Source: Onchidella celtica
Taxonomy: Eukaryota > Mollusca > Gastropoda > Systellommatophora > Onchidiidae
DNA: 64,000 nucleotides
NCBI GenBank assembly: GCA_963931925.1
Contig: OZ007570.1
Coordinates: 47,135,317 to 47,199,316, forward strand
Direction of reading: 5' to 3'
The notes under the pieces: generated by a model
The model's database searches: none
Told to the model about the DNA's origin: nothing
What the model saw: only the letters and a program-made list of their open reading frames with translations
Part shown: positions 13,150 to 25,242 of the stretch, piece after piece
How positions within the stretch are numbered: position 1 is the first letter of the stretch
Layout of the letters: each line of letters starts with the position of its first letter
Program-made: the position numbers and the translations under genes

Positions 13150-13425
13150 CCTATCCCTAATACACTTCTCTGCATTGGACCCTCTCGCTAAAGGGTAAGC
13201 CAAGTCAATGGTTGGTGGCTCGCCACCTAATTATAATGCATCACACTCTAACACTGCTCACAACCCCACACCGCGGAGGTATAGGCAGTGATTAGTGTCT
13301 TAGTGTGATGCATGATAATTAGGCGGAGAGCCACCAGTTTGGTGCCTACGCCAGCCTTGGTCTGGCCTACCCCTATATATTTTTGGCAGCATCACCTTAA
13401 TACACTCCTCAGCATTGGGACTCCC
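13150..13425. repeat. Imperfect inverted repeat (foldback) with flanking direct repeats
   Basis: The left arm, about 13213-13258 (core 'taattataatgcatcacact'), is the reverse complement of the right arm, about 13284-13336 (core 'agtgtgatgcatgataatta'), with a loop of about 25 bases and a few mismatches. Outside the arms, 'taatacact.ctc.gcattgg' occurs directly repeated near 13160 and 13398. The structure could form a hairpin of about 45 bp and may be a foldback-type non-autonomous transposon. Confidence 0.7.
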
Positions 13426-16400
13426 CCATCCTCCCCCATAGAAAAAGATCTACTGATGTCCCCATTGTCCAGGGCGAGCGTTTACATTAACCGTGTAGAT
13501 AATTTCATAGCGTCGGCGAAACCGTAAAAGTGGGCTGGTCATCCAGGGTAAGACAAAAACAATGGGTTAATGTGCGGGACATCTGAGAGACACAATTCCT
13601 TGAGGAAGCCAAATGACGTAACATCCTTTCAAGACCACCCAATGGCAAGAAGCATGTATAAAACTGGTTTTTCTTACCTCCCATTTTCAATGCTTTGTGA
13701 TTGTAAATAATTCTAGTTCTTTGTAAGGGTTTTACTTTTCGGTTTGACCCATCCCTATATAGGATTTGAACTTGGAACTCCTAGCGTGCAGTATGAGTTT
13801 GAAGAAAGCACGTCGACGCGGTGACTGTCATATTGTACTAGGGAAAAGCAAGATGGTGGACAGAATATAACAGAACGATAGGACAGAAGGAGACTCGGCC
13901 AGAAGCGCTCGCCAACCACCGGCTCTAGCACGCAGGCCTTACATACTCTCTAACTGATGCAGTCGTTCTTAATATGACTCTCTTATTTCTCTGATGTCAT
14001 GTCATTTGACCTAGGGTGAAAAATCATTAGTGACAAAAAATAAACATTTCCTTTGGGTCTATAAATGTCTGCCGTGAACGGAAGTGCAGAAGGATGACAA
14101 TACATAAAATTAAGTATACGTGATACACTTTGTTTTCTACAATAGTGCACCACAATATAGATTAATTCTATTTTCAAGTGAATGTCATAAAGGTAATATT
14201 GACCCATAATATATTATTAGCCCAAAATGAGCTCTTCTCCCTTTTTCCGTACTCCCCCCCCCCCCCCCGAAAAGAAAATAGGATTAAAACGAATGATATA
14301 GCCCTTGGCACCTTGGCCACGCCCTTTCCCCGTCCTTTCCTCTCTTTAATTTTCGTACTGTTTGTTTGTTAAGTCTACTTTCATTTTGGTATGGAAGACC
14401 AAAGGTGTTGATCGGGCGTGTTTTACCATAACTAAGCCGTTTTAATGTCGTAGTTGTTTTGTCCCCATATCCGTCTTATCCGGGCCAAACCACACATGTG
14501 AGTGCCAGAATTCTTGACATATTGTTCTCTATTGCGTCTTCGTATTAAATTTCATTCACTTAGAAGCCCAGTTCTCCGAGTCCCAGTTTTGTGAACTGAG
14601 TTCAGTGAGGACACAGTCGTCCTGCTTTCAAGAATAGGTATTTAAAAGAAACACACATAACTGTGAGAGTCGTATAGTACATACCATAGCAATGCTAACG
14701 CAAAACATATTCCTTCGTCAGGGCATACGAGGAAGTAAAACATGCCAACGTCGAATACCGCAACAAAAACATCCATTGATTTTGTTTGTGTTTTATTATT
14801 CTGTCAAAACGTTTTTGATTTATGCACGCACTTCTGATCTGGATGTAATTATCTGAAAAAAAAAAAAAAAAGCCGGCTGTGTTACGATGATAATCAAGAA
14901 GAATATTGCCGCGGTAAAAGGAAAACAGATTCCTGACATTTCATCGCTCTAGTACTTCCTTATGCTACCTCCACTTTTCCACAGAAATTGAGACACAGCT
15001 ATAATAAGGTATAACAAACATCCTGAAGGTATCTCACATCTGAGAACAGATTTCAAAATGTTAAAAAAAAAAAAATTGTACTAACACTTTGTACAGTTTA
15101 GCTATATAAAACTTCACAAGCGATTTTTCTCGAAGTACACTGATGCAGACATGGAATTAAGCAGCACTAAAGCGACGATTTCCCATTTGTACATACAGTT
15201 AGCCCTTTGTTCGTGAAATCGAATTCATAATGCATGGCCAATGTTCAATCATTATCTTACACGAAATTAACCAGTTCAAGTTTTTGGACCCTCTCAGCAG
15301 ATTTGGCAGATATGAATACAGCGGGAGGACTGAGTGGAACCAATGGTTGAATTTATTTTTGTTCTGTTTTGTTTCTTGGGCACAGCTTCAAACCTGAATT
15401 AAGATTTTTTTTTTTTTTTTTAATGAGAGGAGGAGGGCAATTATTTGGGGAAATAAGACGGACGGGAGGAAGGTATACAACTTCTGTCCTCCATCGCCTC
15501 TCGAAACCAAATCAATTAACTCAATAGTTACAGGAGAAGTAATCCAGGAGAACTGATGCGATGCCGCCAGACCCGGAAGTAGATTCTCCCTTCGTGATAT
15601 TAAATGACTGTTTACTATCACGAAAGCCCTTCTTTAGGAAAGGGGACAGCTTAAGGCAGTTTTAATCTAGGAGAAAGGTGGACCACAGAACTGAGGGGGG
15701 GGGGGGCAGGAGGCCAAAGGAATCGAGAAATGTGTGTCGGGTTCTAAAAAGTCCCCTTTACCTTGAATATTATGAAATCAACTGATCGTTGTTCCAAAAT
15801 ATGATCAAAGATACTAGATACAATAAGATAAGACAGTCCTTTCTTCGTGCCTCCAAAACACTTGTGCGCACAGTTTGAACGCTGATCAGGGGCCGGAGAT
15901 CCATGACGCACTGCATGAAAAGAATGCTTGATATAATGATGAATTAATGCTGCGGATTTGTTGCTGTGCTACTGCCACTAAAAAAATAAAAAAAAGTCAA
16001 CAACAGGGTTTTTCAACAGCTATTGAAGTTATAATTACAAAATAAGTGACTTCAATCAAGGCCTACAGCGATAGCTGAACAGCGAACAAAATCCAATATT
16101 TTCTCTATATTGGCTTTGTAAAATTCGTCATTGTTCATGACGTTCGCGCATTGGCCGCTAGGTGACGGTGCGAAATCTGTGAACGCTAAACCCGCTAGCT
16201 GTCTCATCTTATTGCATCTAGCATCTTTGATGTAACATCAGTCTGAAAGATAGTGACAAAGCCGATGTCCTTCATAACTGGTCCGCAAATATGTACAGTA
16301 AACATTGGCTGAAAGATGACAATTAAAGAATAAGGATGGCATTATCTTAAGAACTATATAAAGATGTACATTTATCCCCCCCCCCCCCCAACCCCACCCC

Positions 16401-17187
16401 ATAAAGTAGATAAAATAATTCTAAAAACCACAGAAAATCTACTGAGTTGCAGCATGGGCTTAGGACAAAATTACAATGGTAAAAATAAGTTATAATACTA
16501 TGTTATAAAGCTTTTCGTCCACGGACACAATAAATCACAGAAGAATAGATAATGAAAGGGGTTATTGTTTGTAAATGTAAATGCGGGGCGTTACCTTTTT
16601 TTTTCTTCTAATTTTAACTTAATTAAGATAGGTATTCGTGTTATACTTTAACAAAAACTAAATAATTATATTAAGAATTCATTTTTACATTGCTTTTTCA
16701 AACTGAAAGAATACGAGGTCATTTCTCTGAATATTACTACTCTGCAAAGTTTTTTTTAAAAACAAACTTTGTGATGCACGCACGGCTTTATGCAGTTCAG
16801 CCAGCCTTGCCAAAACTCTGGATCTATGAATACAACAACCAGATATATAGATCTATTTCACTAACCAACAACAGTTACCAATCCTTGTATTACACGAAAA
16901 CAGGCAAGGGACCTCCAGAAGATTTGTGTATCTTCTTAAACGGGGGAATCATGGAAATCCATGAAAAGTCGTGTTCCTTGTTTGCTGCTGCAGATGCTGT
17001 TATTGCGACTTGTCGTTAGGGTTATTATTCCCGTTACTATTGTTGTTCTGCTGATCTGACCTTCTACTGGCAAAAAAAAAAAAAAAAAGTAATTGCCCTT
17101 TCAAGTCAGCGAAATCGAAATGCAGAGAAACAGGAAACCAAGCTATTCGCCTTTTGTCTTGAGACATAATTATTTCCGCATCACGAA
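13426..17187. other. Long gene-free stretch
   Basis: Holds homopolymer runs (C at 14256-14268, A at 14857-14871, T at 15404-15420, G at 15697-15706, C at 16377-16389). The 109-codon frame at 16690-17019 has no recognisable domain, and I found no splice sites joining it to anything, so I do not call it a gene. Confidence 0.45.
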
Positions 17188-17358
17188 ATCGTCTATTATC
17201 TCTCTCTCTCTTTCTCTCTGTCTCTCTCTGTGTTTCTGTATGCGTCTATCTGTCTTCGCCCGTTCTTTCTCTCTCTCTCTCTTTCTTTCTCTCGCTCCAT
17301 CGCTCTCTTTTTACTCTCTCTCTCTCTCTTTCTCACTATCACACTCTCCCCCTCTCCC

Positions 17359-17434
<76 letters not shown>
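17188..17434. repeat. CT/GA microsatellite
   Basis: Polypyrimidine tract, impure from 17188 and nearly pure (TC)n at 17363-17434. All ORFs through it are low-complexity artefacts. Confidence 0.97.
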
Positions 17435-17438
<4 letters not shown>

Positions 17439-18084
17439 CCTTGAAAAAAATGTTGCAATGTAATAGTGGTTGACGGGACACCTTGTTACATCTCGAGGGC
17501 ACAATAATGGCCACATCTTCCGGCTTGTCGAGCAGAATTAACGAGAAGTCAAAGGCTCTCGTGTTCCAAATAAAAAGTGACGTCTTCGCCTGACATCATT
17601 AGAATGGAAACCACGGAGTCAACGAGCGACGGTTTCCTTACAGTTCTCGTCAGTTTCCTCTTCTTTATCATTCTCTTCGCAGTGTTTGCGCATCTTGTCG
17701 TTTTTGAAGTAGACCAAAGTCTACAAATTGATTGAACATATTTTTTTAAAAATCATATTAACGTAGTTCTTATAAACATACTTTACAGTACGGGCCCTTT
17801 TTTTTCCAGTTAGATTTTTAACTTCAGTTTTATTGGATCTTATTTATAGAAATCTGAGGGCTGAAAGCTAGCCCGAAGAAAGATAACGTAAAAAACAGCG
17901 AAAGGTGCAAAGTGGCCGTTATCCTGCCGACGCCTCTTTAATACCGAAAATCAGACTCAAACTTAGACTCAGTCCTTCTTCTCTCCGGGTTCTCATGGGT
18001 TATTGTTGTTTCTGCTGTTTTTATTGCTGTTTTTGTTTTCTCTCTTCTATCTAAGCCCCAAAACACACCGTTTTAATCCATGCA
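17435..18084. other. Gene-free stretch between CT repeat and 28-bp satellite
   Basis: Ordinary AT-rich sequence without coding or repeat signal that I can identify. Confidence 0.4.
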
Positions 18085-18333
18085 TTGCAAACAAAGCTGC
18101 TTCTGACTAAAATTGCAAACAAAGCTGCTTCTGACTAAAATTGCAAACAAAGCTGCTTCTGACTAAAATGGCAAACAAAGCTGCTTCTGACTAAAATTGC
18201 AAACAAAGCTGCTTCTGACTAAAATTGCAAACAAAGCTGCTTCTGACTAAAATTGCAAACAAAGCTGCTTCTGACTAAAATTACAAACAAAGCTGCTTCT
18301 GGCTAAAATTGCAAACAAAGCTGCTTCTGACTA
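18085..18333 (+). repeat. 28-bp tandem satellite, about nine copies
   Basis: The unit runs from 'ttgcaaacaaagctgcttct' to 'gactaaaa' and starts at 18085, 18113, 18141, 18169, 18197, 18225, 18253, 18281 and 18309, an exact 28-bp period with only three or four substitutions in total. Such homogeneity means recent expansion. The unit has no conserved open frame across copies, since 28 is not a multiple of three. Confidence 0.98.
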
Positions 18334-18956
18334 TGTCCCATGTATAGTATGTTCTTTATATTGGTGAATTGAATATGAGGTGAACAATGACTGTAAAGTG
18401 CTTAAAGCTGGCAATTGAAGGGATGAAGCGATATATTGCTGTTTATGATCTATTCTTATTATTCTTTAGTGTCATATTAATTTTGGTTTCTGTCTTTATG
18501 TTCGAGTTTTCTTATCGCTTATCAACTACGTATATTTCCTCTAACTTTCTTCACAACAGATTCGTTCTTTCCGTCCTCCTTTTTAAATATTTTTCCATCA
18601 TTCTCCAGTCTTTTATTCTTTTATCATCTTTATCCGCGTTTGTGTTCTTTTTGTTTCTTTCCGTTGCTATTTCCATTTTTTTTCCTGTCATTTCTAATTT
18701 GCTGCTATTTTCTCTATAATTATTCTTTGTTCCGCTGTTCTAATCGGATTTGTCAAGTCGCTGTTTTCCCTTTGCTTCCCTTGCTTTGTCTGCCAGGTTT
18801 CTTTGGTCTAATATGAATAATGTTCTTTGTCATGTCAGACAATTTATCCGGATATTTTAGTCCCTTGTCTTTCCTTAAGTACATTTTGCTTCTTCTGATT
18901 TTGGCTGTATTAATTTTTGTTCTTGTTGCATCTTTTTTCTTCAATATTTTATCTCT
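18334..18956. other. T-rich gene-free stretch
   Basis: Strongly T-rich on the plus strand (about 18430-18760). The resulting hydrophobic ORF at 18387-18719 is a composition artefact with no motif. Confidence 0.5.
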
Positions 18957-19285
18957 GATAATTTATGTATTTATGTATTTTGTTTGTTTGTTTGTTTATC
19001 TATCTTTCTATTTATGTATTTATTTATTTATTTATTTATTTATTTAGTTAGTTAGTTAGTTAGTTGGTTAGTTAGTTAGTTAGTTAGCTTGTTAGTTAGT
19101 TAGCTAGTTAGTTAGTTAGTTAGTTAGTCAGTCAGTCAGTCAGTCAGACAGACAGTCAGTCAGTCAGTCAGTCAGTCAGTCAGTTAGTTAGTTAGTTAAT
19201 TAGTTAGTTGGTTAGTTTGTTAGTTTGTTAGTTATCTATTTGTCCGTTTATTTATTAATTTATTTAGTTAGTTAATTATCATTTT
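18957..19285. repeat. Mosaic tetranucleotide repeat (TTTA / TTAG / CAGT)
   Basis: Successive blocks of TTTG, TATT, (TTAG)n, (TCAG)n, (TTAG)n and TTTA units merge into one another, as expected when point variants of one tetranucleotide are separately expanded. It is not telomeric: (TTAGGG)n is absent. Confidence 0.95.
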
Positions 19286-19794
19286 TCTTCATATATATTC
19301 ATTCTTTCTTTGTTTTGTCCCTTTTTAGAACAGTGGCGCTATACTGTGGGACAAGACCAGGACAAGCCAGACCAATGTCGAGTGGGTGCCTTAAAATCAT
19401 CGCCAAATTGAGTTAAGATTGGACTCCGCTTGAGTGAGCTCCAAACTATCATCTTTCGCACTAGGACCAGGGGGTGTGACCACATATTTATGATCAATGT
19501 ACAATAAATTTTACCCAAAAATGGAAACTGTCATTCACATTGAAGCACTCTTTTTACGGTGGGCAGAATCAACTTCGATTTTCTCGGAAACTGTTTTCTA
19601 AAATTGTTTGAAATTTTTCCGTGGGGCTTATATTTCACAGTAAATCGTATAGAACTGATTTTTTTTTTCTTTTCATTTGATAGACTGTAGCCTGTTTTGA
19701 GTTTGCTTCTTTGCACATTTTGTAACATCAACATCAGATCAAATGATTACAACAAAATCTACAGTACTAAGTTGTATGTGACGAAATATTATTA

Positions 19795-19912
19795 AAAAAA
19801 CTGTGGGGTCATTTTCTGTCTTCTCTTTTAGTTTGCGTTTCGTTGTATCGTTTGGGTATTATTTCTTTCACGAGGCTTTGCTACATACAACTTTTTCTTT
19901 TTGCCACATTTC
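19795..19912 (+). repeat. Dispersed repeat family A, copy 2
   Basis: Begins 'ctgtggggtc' and continues 'ttttctgtctt', 'gtatcgtttggg' and 'ctacatacaacttttt', matching 11125-11265 and 47315-47502. It abuts the LINE remnant at 19965-20171. The family could therefore include a LINE 3' end, or the copy could have landed there by chance. Confidence 0.7.
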
Positions 19913-19964
19913 GTCTGCTTCTTCTTCTTCTTCTTTCGTTCACCAAATCTAAATCTGCAGATTT

Positions 19965-20171
19965 TTTTCTTTTAAGAAAATCTACGGTTTTCTGCAGTTC
20001 TGGCAGAGCACCATTGAGTTTGACATTCAGGTCGGTGGGTTTGGGCCAATACGTTTCTCGCAGTGCTGAGAAGAGTGCGCAGTTCTGCAATAAATGCTCT
20101 GTGTTTTCAGTTTTGCAACAAATGCTCTTGTTTTGAGGAGGCTGGCTGCACTCACATATGGCAGATGCTCC
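19965..20171 (-). pseudogene. LINE reverse-transcriptase C-terminal fragment (jockey-like Cys/His end)
   Basis: The minus-strand translation contains CECSQPP, then TEHLLQNCALFSALRETYWP, then an LNVKLNGALPELQKT region. This order (CxC, about 16 residues, then TxEHLLQxC, then LRxxxWP and a terminal TxxF) matches the C-terminal end of jockey/RNase-H-bearing non-LTR retrotransposon proteins. No reverse-transcriptase core is present, so the copy is strongly 5'-truncated. A (GAA)n run and family A repeat follow at its 3' side. Confidence 0.7.
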
Positions 20172-20825
20172 TATTTTGTAGAAATTGTATTTGCCAGACA
20201 CTCAAACGCATTCATGTCCACTTCGAACTGGAAAACGGTTTGTGAATAGTCAGCGAATAATACTCCGATTTAGAAAAATACAGAAATGTTAAAAGTAAAT
20301 CACAAAAGAAATGGAAATCAAAATGAAAAAAAAAACAACCCCCAAACTCTCGGTCTTTATAGTCCTTCCTCTTATCATGTTGATGTGCGTTCTCCAAACT
20401 CAAAATTGATCATCTGATAGTGACAGCGTGAAACAGTGTAGATGTTGTGGTTCGTATGTTCAGTTCCCGATTGGCTGTACGTATTTTTACACAAGTATAA
20501 TAATTATTTCCATTCATCTGTTCAAGGTAATATTTACAAGTTTAAGGTCACCAGTCATCCTGTGTTACTATTCTCGAGTAATCTCGTAGAACGAGAAACT
20601 AATACTAGGAATAAGCTCATTAAGGTTGGCCTAAACTGTGAAACAACATTAGCGTTGACGCCAGGAAAAGTGAGAACAGTGTCACATTTAAGAATAGACC
20701 CAAAACTGAATTGTTTGAAACTGAATGATGTCGTCTTTGGTCTGAAGTTTAAGGACGAGAGCAGATTAAGATTTCCTAACATGTGTGAGTGGGAGCATGA
20801 TGAAATGATCTTATGTTAATCCTTT

Positions 20826-20905
20826 TTCTAGGTTTAGTAGGCCCCACAGCGCCTTAGAGCACATCATTGTTGTTGTGGATTTGAGCACTATACAATCTAA
20901 TTATT
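20826..20905 (+). mobile_element. SINE-like 3' tail fragment
   Basis: The phrase 'gcgccttagagcac' followed by 'gagcactatacaatct' and an ATT-rich end resembles the 3' tails ('gcgcatagagc...gcgctatataaa' plus (TAA)n) seen at 56080-56163. Only a tail is visible; no tRNA head was found upstream. Confidence 0.5.
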
Positions 20906-22030
20906 ACTAACTATTTTATCCTCACGGGCATGTCTGCACACGATCTAGTGGAAACTATTTTAAGCCAGAAGTTCCTAAAAATAATGATCTGACCTTCTAT
21001 GATCCTGCTCATGACATTTAAATCACTTTCATCTGTCATAATTAACCCTTTCAATATTGAAACAGTATTGCTGTTACCGCTTTACTGTTCCATCACTTAC
21101 GGGTTTTCTTCCTCTATTACTAGCGTTTAAAATACAGCAATAGCATCATTTAGATTCATATTTATCATTCAAAATAACTGAAAAAGTGGATTTCAATATA
21201 CACTGGATTGGAGAAAATCTAGTTTTCATAGCGTCATTATTCTAAGGCGTAAAGGTGATCCATTTTCAGAATGAAAGTCTTAATTCACGGACAACAAATA
21301 AAGGTCACAACAACAACTCCTTCTTGAGGTTGGCTGATGACAAATCCGAGTGGAGAGCCATGATCGCCAATGTCTGTTCCAGACAGGGCAACTGATGATG
21401 ATGATGATATTCAGAAGCTCGCGATCATTTTGACATTATGAAATAGACAAATTTACTGAGAAACAAACTGTACAATAAATACAGAAGGTACTGTACATAA
21501 AATGACATAGTGTACAAAATAAAAGCATATTCAGAAAAGCCAGTAGATGTCAACAACAACAAAAAAATCACATACAATCATTGAATAAACACCAAATAAG
21601 AAATATATTATTTTGATGGACCCTTAAAAAGAAAGAAAATTGGCACAATAGATCTCTAAAATTGGTACTATATTAGTACATCATTCTATATAATAATACG
21701 TATACTATGTTTTGCCATTATTGAATTACAATTGCCATTGCCGATATTAGCCCAGTTTCAATACTACGGCTATCCACACTGATCACTGTAGCGTAGCATA
21801 TCATGATGTAATTTAATATTTCAGACAAAACGTAACCCAGCCAGCAAACCCATAGGAGTCCGACACGCAGGGCTGACTTCATGTTTGCACATAGGAATGA
21901 CATCGTTACTACGTAGATCCGCGGACGACGACATGGCGCCGACGTCGATTTCACAAAGGGAATACACCCCTGCGGTAATCCTAACCAACCCTACGGAATT
22001 CCTGTACAAATCTACGTCAGATTGACATAG
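20906..22030. other. Gene-free stretch
   Basis: AT-rich sequence with a small (GAT)n at 21396-21410. No exon or repeat family recognised. Confidence 0.4.
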
Positions 22031-22039
22031 GGATGGTGA

Positions 22040-23890
22040 CTGTGAAATGTACTGTACTGTAAACTTGGGCTTTACTTCCATTGTGAAACACAACAAAAAC
22101 ATGAAATATCGAATGGAAAAAAAAAAAGGGAGGGGGGGAGGGGGGGGTGGAGGAGAGAAAAGTGATAGGTTTGTCTTTGAAATTATATTTGAAGGAAACA
22201 AAGAAACATAAAAGTACACGCAATGTAATATTATTGTATTATTATTTTAGACAAAACATAAACTTATCACACGACATAGTTGGTAGTTAATTCGATAGCA
22301 AACTGGTCAAAAAGACGAAATATCGAACAGCCAAAAAAAAAAAATTATGGGTGAGGGGAAATATACGTCTATCTCTCAAATATTAAATAAAATAGAAACC
22401 CTCCAAAAAAAGTATTATGCAAGTTAAGATAATTGTATTACTATTTTGGACAAGAGATAAACTTGCAAACACAGTATCGGTCGTGGCTTCCATATCAGAA
22501 AGATGAAATATCAACCTCTCCCCCCCCCTCCCCCCCCCCAAAAAAAAGGTGGGGGGTGAGAGAAATGTGATAGTTCGGTCTTTGAAATACATATAAACGA
22601 AACAAAACAAAATTACATGCAATGTAATATAACTGTATTATTATTTCAGGCAAAACGCAAATTTACTTCAACAAGGTTGGTAGTTGTTTCCACATCATGC
22701 ACACCAGAAAGATAAAATTATGTCGAATAGAAAAATGGAGCGAGTTCAAGTGCAAGTTTATTGTAGGCCTTGACGGCCAATTCAAAATATACAGAAGAAT
22801 CATGCAAATAGAACATGAAGAAACTTTAGAAACAGAACGGTCATTCCCTCTCTGCGCTCCTTGATGCTTATTACAATTTAAACATTTGCTTATAAGAATA
22901 TACAATAAAATATAACCAGCAGCCAGTCATCATTCTTCACCCCCCCCCCTACCCCCCCCCCCCCAGCCCAGCCCAATCGTTTCCACGTTATCTGTGGAAA
23001 ATTTTCTATACATAAAAATATCACTAAGATCTACATTTTAATACATAGAAGAATTCAGTTTTCAGATCTCACCAGGGGAGAAGTCACAAGGTGGCACTAC
23101 TGTACTATTTCAGTACTTTATGGCAAAACAGTCCAAACAAAATGTAGGTCTCTATCGTGCATCGACGACAGAAAATATATGAACCTAAACATGCTCGGTC
23201 TAACAACTAGCCAAGGCGCTGAACATTGTTTTTTTATATCTTTTTTTTTTTTTTGCAAGATAATGGCACGTGAAATTCATCCTCCAGTTCATTACATGCA
23301 GCTCTCACACAATTTCATAACATACTCCAGTTTAGAGAGAAATATGCGAAGTACATGCTATGTAATATAAATGTATCATTATTTTAAACAAGATGTAAAA
23401 TTACCGCACTTGGAACTCGGGCATGGCTTCCATATCAAACACACCAAAAAGATGAAACATCGAGTAGCGAAAAAGAAAGAAAACAACGGAAAGGAGGGAG
23501 AAATGTGATATTTCTTGAAATTTATTTCAACGAAACAAACACAACAAAAGTACATGCAATGTTATATAACTGTCTTAAAAGTTTGGACATGACGTAAACC
23601 TACCACATTACAAAGTTGGTACCGATAGTTGTTTCCATATCAAACACACCAAAAAGATGAAATATCGAACAGTCGAAAGGGATAGTAAAATACAACTGGC
23701 CTATCTTTGAAATATATTTAAAAGTAACAAACAAACAGTGAAGTACAAGTCATGCAATGTAATATAATTGTATTAGAAAAATATTAGATTAGAGAAGAGT
23801 TAAACTTACCGCATCACCGAGTTGATAGTTGTTCCCATATCAAATACATCAGTAAGATGAAGTATCGAGTAGAAAATGTGAGAAAGGTGA
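22040..23890 (+). repeat. Degenerate satellite-like region, about six units of 190-250 bp
   Basis: The phrases 'aagatgaaatatcga', 'gtctttgaaat', 'aagtacatgcaatgtaata', 'tgtattattattttagacaa' and 'ttggtagttgtttcca' return in the same order near 22080, 22310, 22490, 23340, 23440 and 23640. An unrelated insert sits at about 22740-23335. Divergence between units is substantial, and G- or C-homopolymer runs mark the same point in the first three. It looks like an old tandem array. Confidence 0.8.
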
Positions 23891-23896
23891 TAAATA

Positions 23897-24081
23897 AACT
23901 GTGAGGAATTTAAAAAAAAAAAAAAACAAGAAAAAACTAATTCCGAGGATTCGTCGAGTGGCAAAAACTTCCAGAAGGTGCTTCAAGTGTTGAAGAAACT
24001 ACAAGAGATCACAAAGAAACTGGTACTGACCAGATGTGTGAGCCAGCCAGTGGGGACAGGATCAGCTTTGGTGTCGCAACG
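23897..24081 (+). CDS. Candidate orphan exon (weak)
   Basis: A plus-strand frame without its own ATG stays open here and reads a charged, helix-like segment (FQKVLQVLKKLQEITKKL) before a good donor 'caacg|gtaagc' at 24081/24082. The codon content looks protein-like, but the upstream side is an A-run with no polypyrimidine acceptor, and no partner exon was found. It could be chance or a fragment of an unrecognised gene. Confidence 0.2.
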
Positions 24082-24237
24082 GTAAGCCAGAAGGAATGAT
24101 ACGAGAGAGGGGACATGGTTCTTCGATTCCACAGTTTTCTTTGCCGGAAATAGGCAGAGAGGGAACGCTGTCTACTCAAGTTTCAGAGTGGTGCCCATCC
24201 AAGTTTGGCAACGGTGGGAAGAGAGGGGGAGAAAGAA

Positions 24238-24562
24238 AGAATGAGACTGTGTGTGTGTGAGAGAGAGAGAGGGCGGGGGGCAGAGGGATAGAGAGAGAGG
24301 GAGAGAAGGAGAAGAGAAAGAGAAAGCGAGAGTGAGAGAGAGAGTGAATGTGGGAGAGAGAAGGAAATGGGGAGGTGATAGAGTGAGAGAGAGAGGGGGG
24401 AAGAGAGAGAGAGAGAGAGAGAGGAAGAGAGAGAGAAAGAGAGACACAGAGACATGGAAAGAGAGAGACACAGAGAGAGACACAGAGAGAGAGAGAAAGA
24501 GAAACAGATGGGGGGAAAGGCAGAGAGAGGAGACGAGAGAGAGAGAGAGAGAGAGAGAGCTT
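24238..24562. repeat. GA-rich microsatellite
   Basis: (GA)n with interspersed GGG and CA steps. ORFs on both strands are low complexity. Confidence 0.97.
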
Positions 24563-24864
24563 TCCAGGTCGTGAAAAATGTGAAAATAGTCATACTGATC
24601 CATCACTTCCTGGCATGAGCCAAGAAGAGTAGATGCATTTACCGAAATGATTAACTCTCACGCACTAACTTTAGTGCCTTTTTTCCTTGGGTCTTATCAA
24701 TAGGTCTCATTGTTAAATTGTTGAATTTGGTCTGTGTTCGATTAAGTATGTTATCTTCATCTTAATCCCATAATGCTCACCCTTGTGACACAGGAAGTCT
24801 TGTGGCCTTGGGGGGACGAGGGGGGAGGAATTGAGTTTTTGAGTATTCTCCAAAGTATGGACTG

Positions 24865-25242
24865 GGCATTATGCATCATTCTCTTTCTCTCTCTCCCTCT
24901 TTCTCCCGCCCCCCCTCTCTCTTTCTCTTTTCTCTTTCCCTCTTCTCTCTCTCTCTTTCACTGTCTGACATACAGACTCACACACCCTCGCTTTTTCTTC
25001 TCTCCCTCTTCCTCCCTCTCCCACTCTCTCTCACCTTCTCTCTCTCTCTCCCCTCTCTCTCTGTCCATGTCCCCTCTCTCTCACCTTCTCTTCTCCCCTT
25101 TCTCTCTCACTCTTTCTTCCCCCTCCCCCCCCCTCTCTCTCTCTCATTCTCATTCTCTCTCTCTCCTTCCACCCCCTCCACTCTTACCCTCTCCCCCCTC
25201 CTCCCCCCCCTCTCTCTCTCTTTCTATTTCCCTCTCTCTGCA
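24865..25242. repeat. CT-rich microsatellite
   Basis: (CT)n/(CCT)n tract, roughly the inverse composition of the GA block 300 bp upstream. The two could pair as an imperfect hairpin. Confidence 0.96.

Noticed and set aside
16690..17019. 109-codon plus-strand gene
   Set aside because: Composition is not implausible, but there is no domain, no acceptor or donor that joins it to other exons, and the start is arbitrary.
18085..18333. CRISPR-like array
   Set aside because: Units are contiguous without spacers. It is a simple tandem satellite in a eukaryotic context.
19020..19200. Interstitial telomere repeat
   Set aside because: Units are TTAG and CAGT tetramers, not TTAGGG or TTAGG.
20442..20819. 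125-codon plus-strand gene
   Set aside because: No recognisable motif or promoter or splice context. It overlaps an equally long antisense frame, typical of chance.
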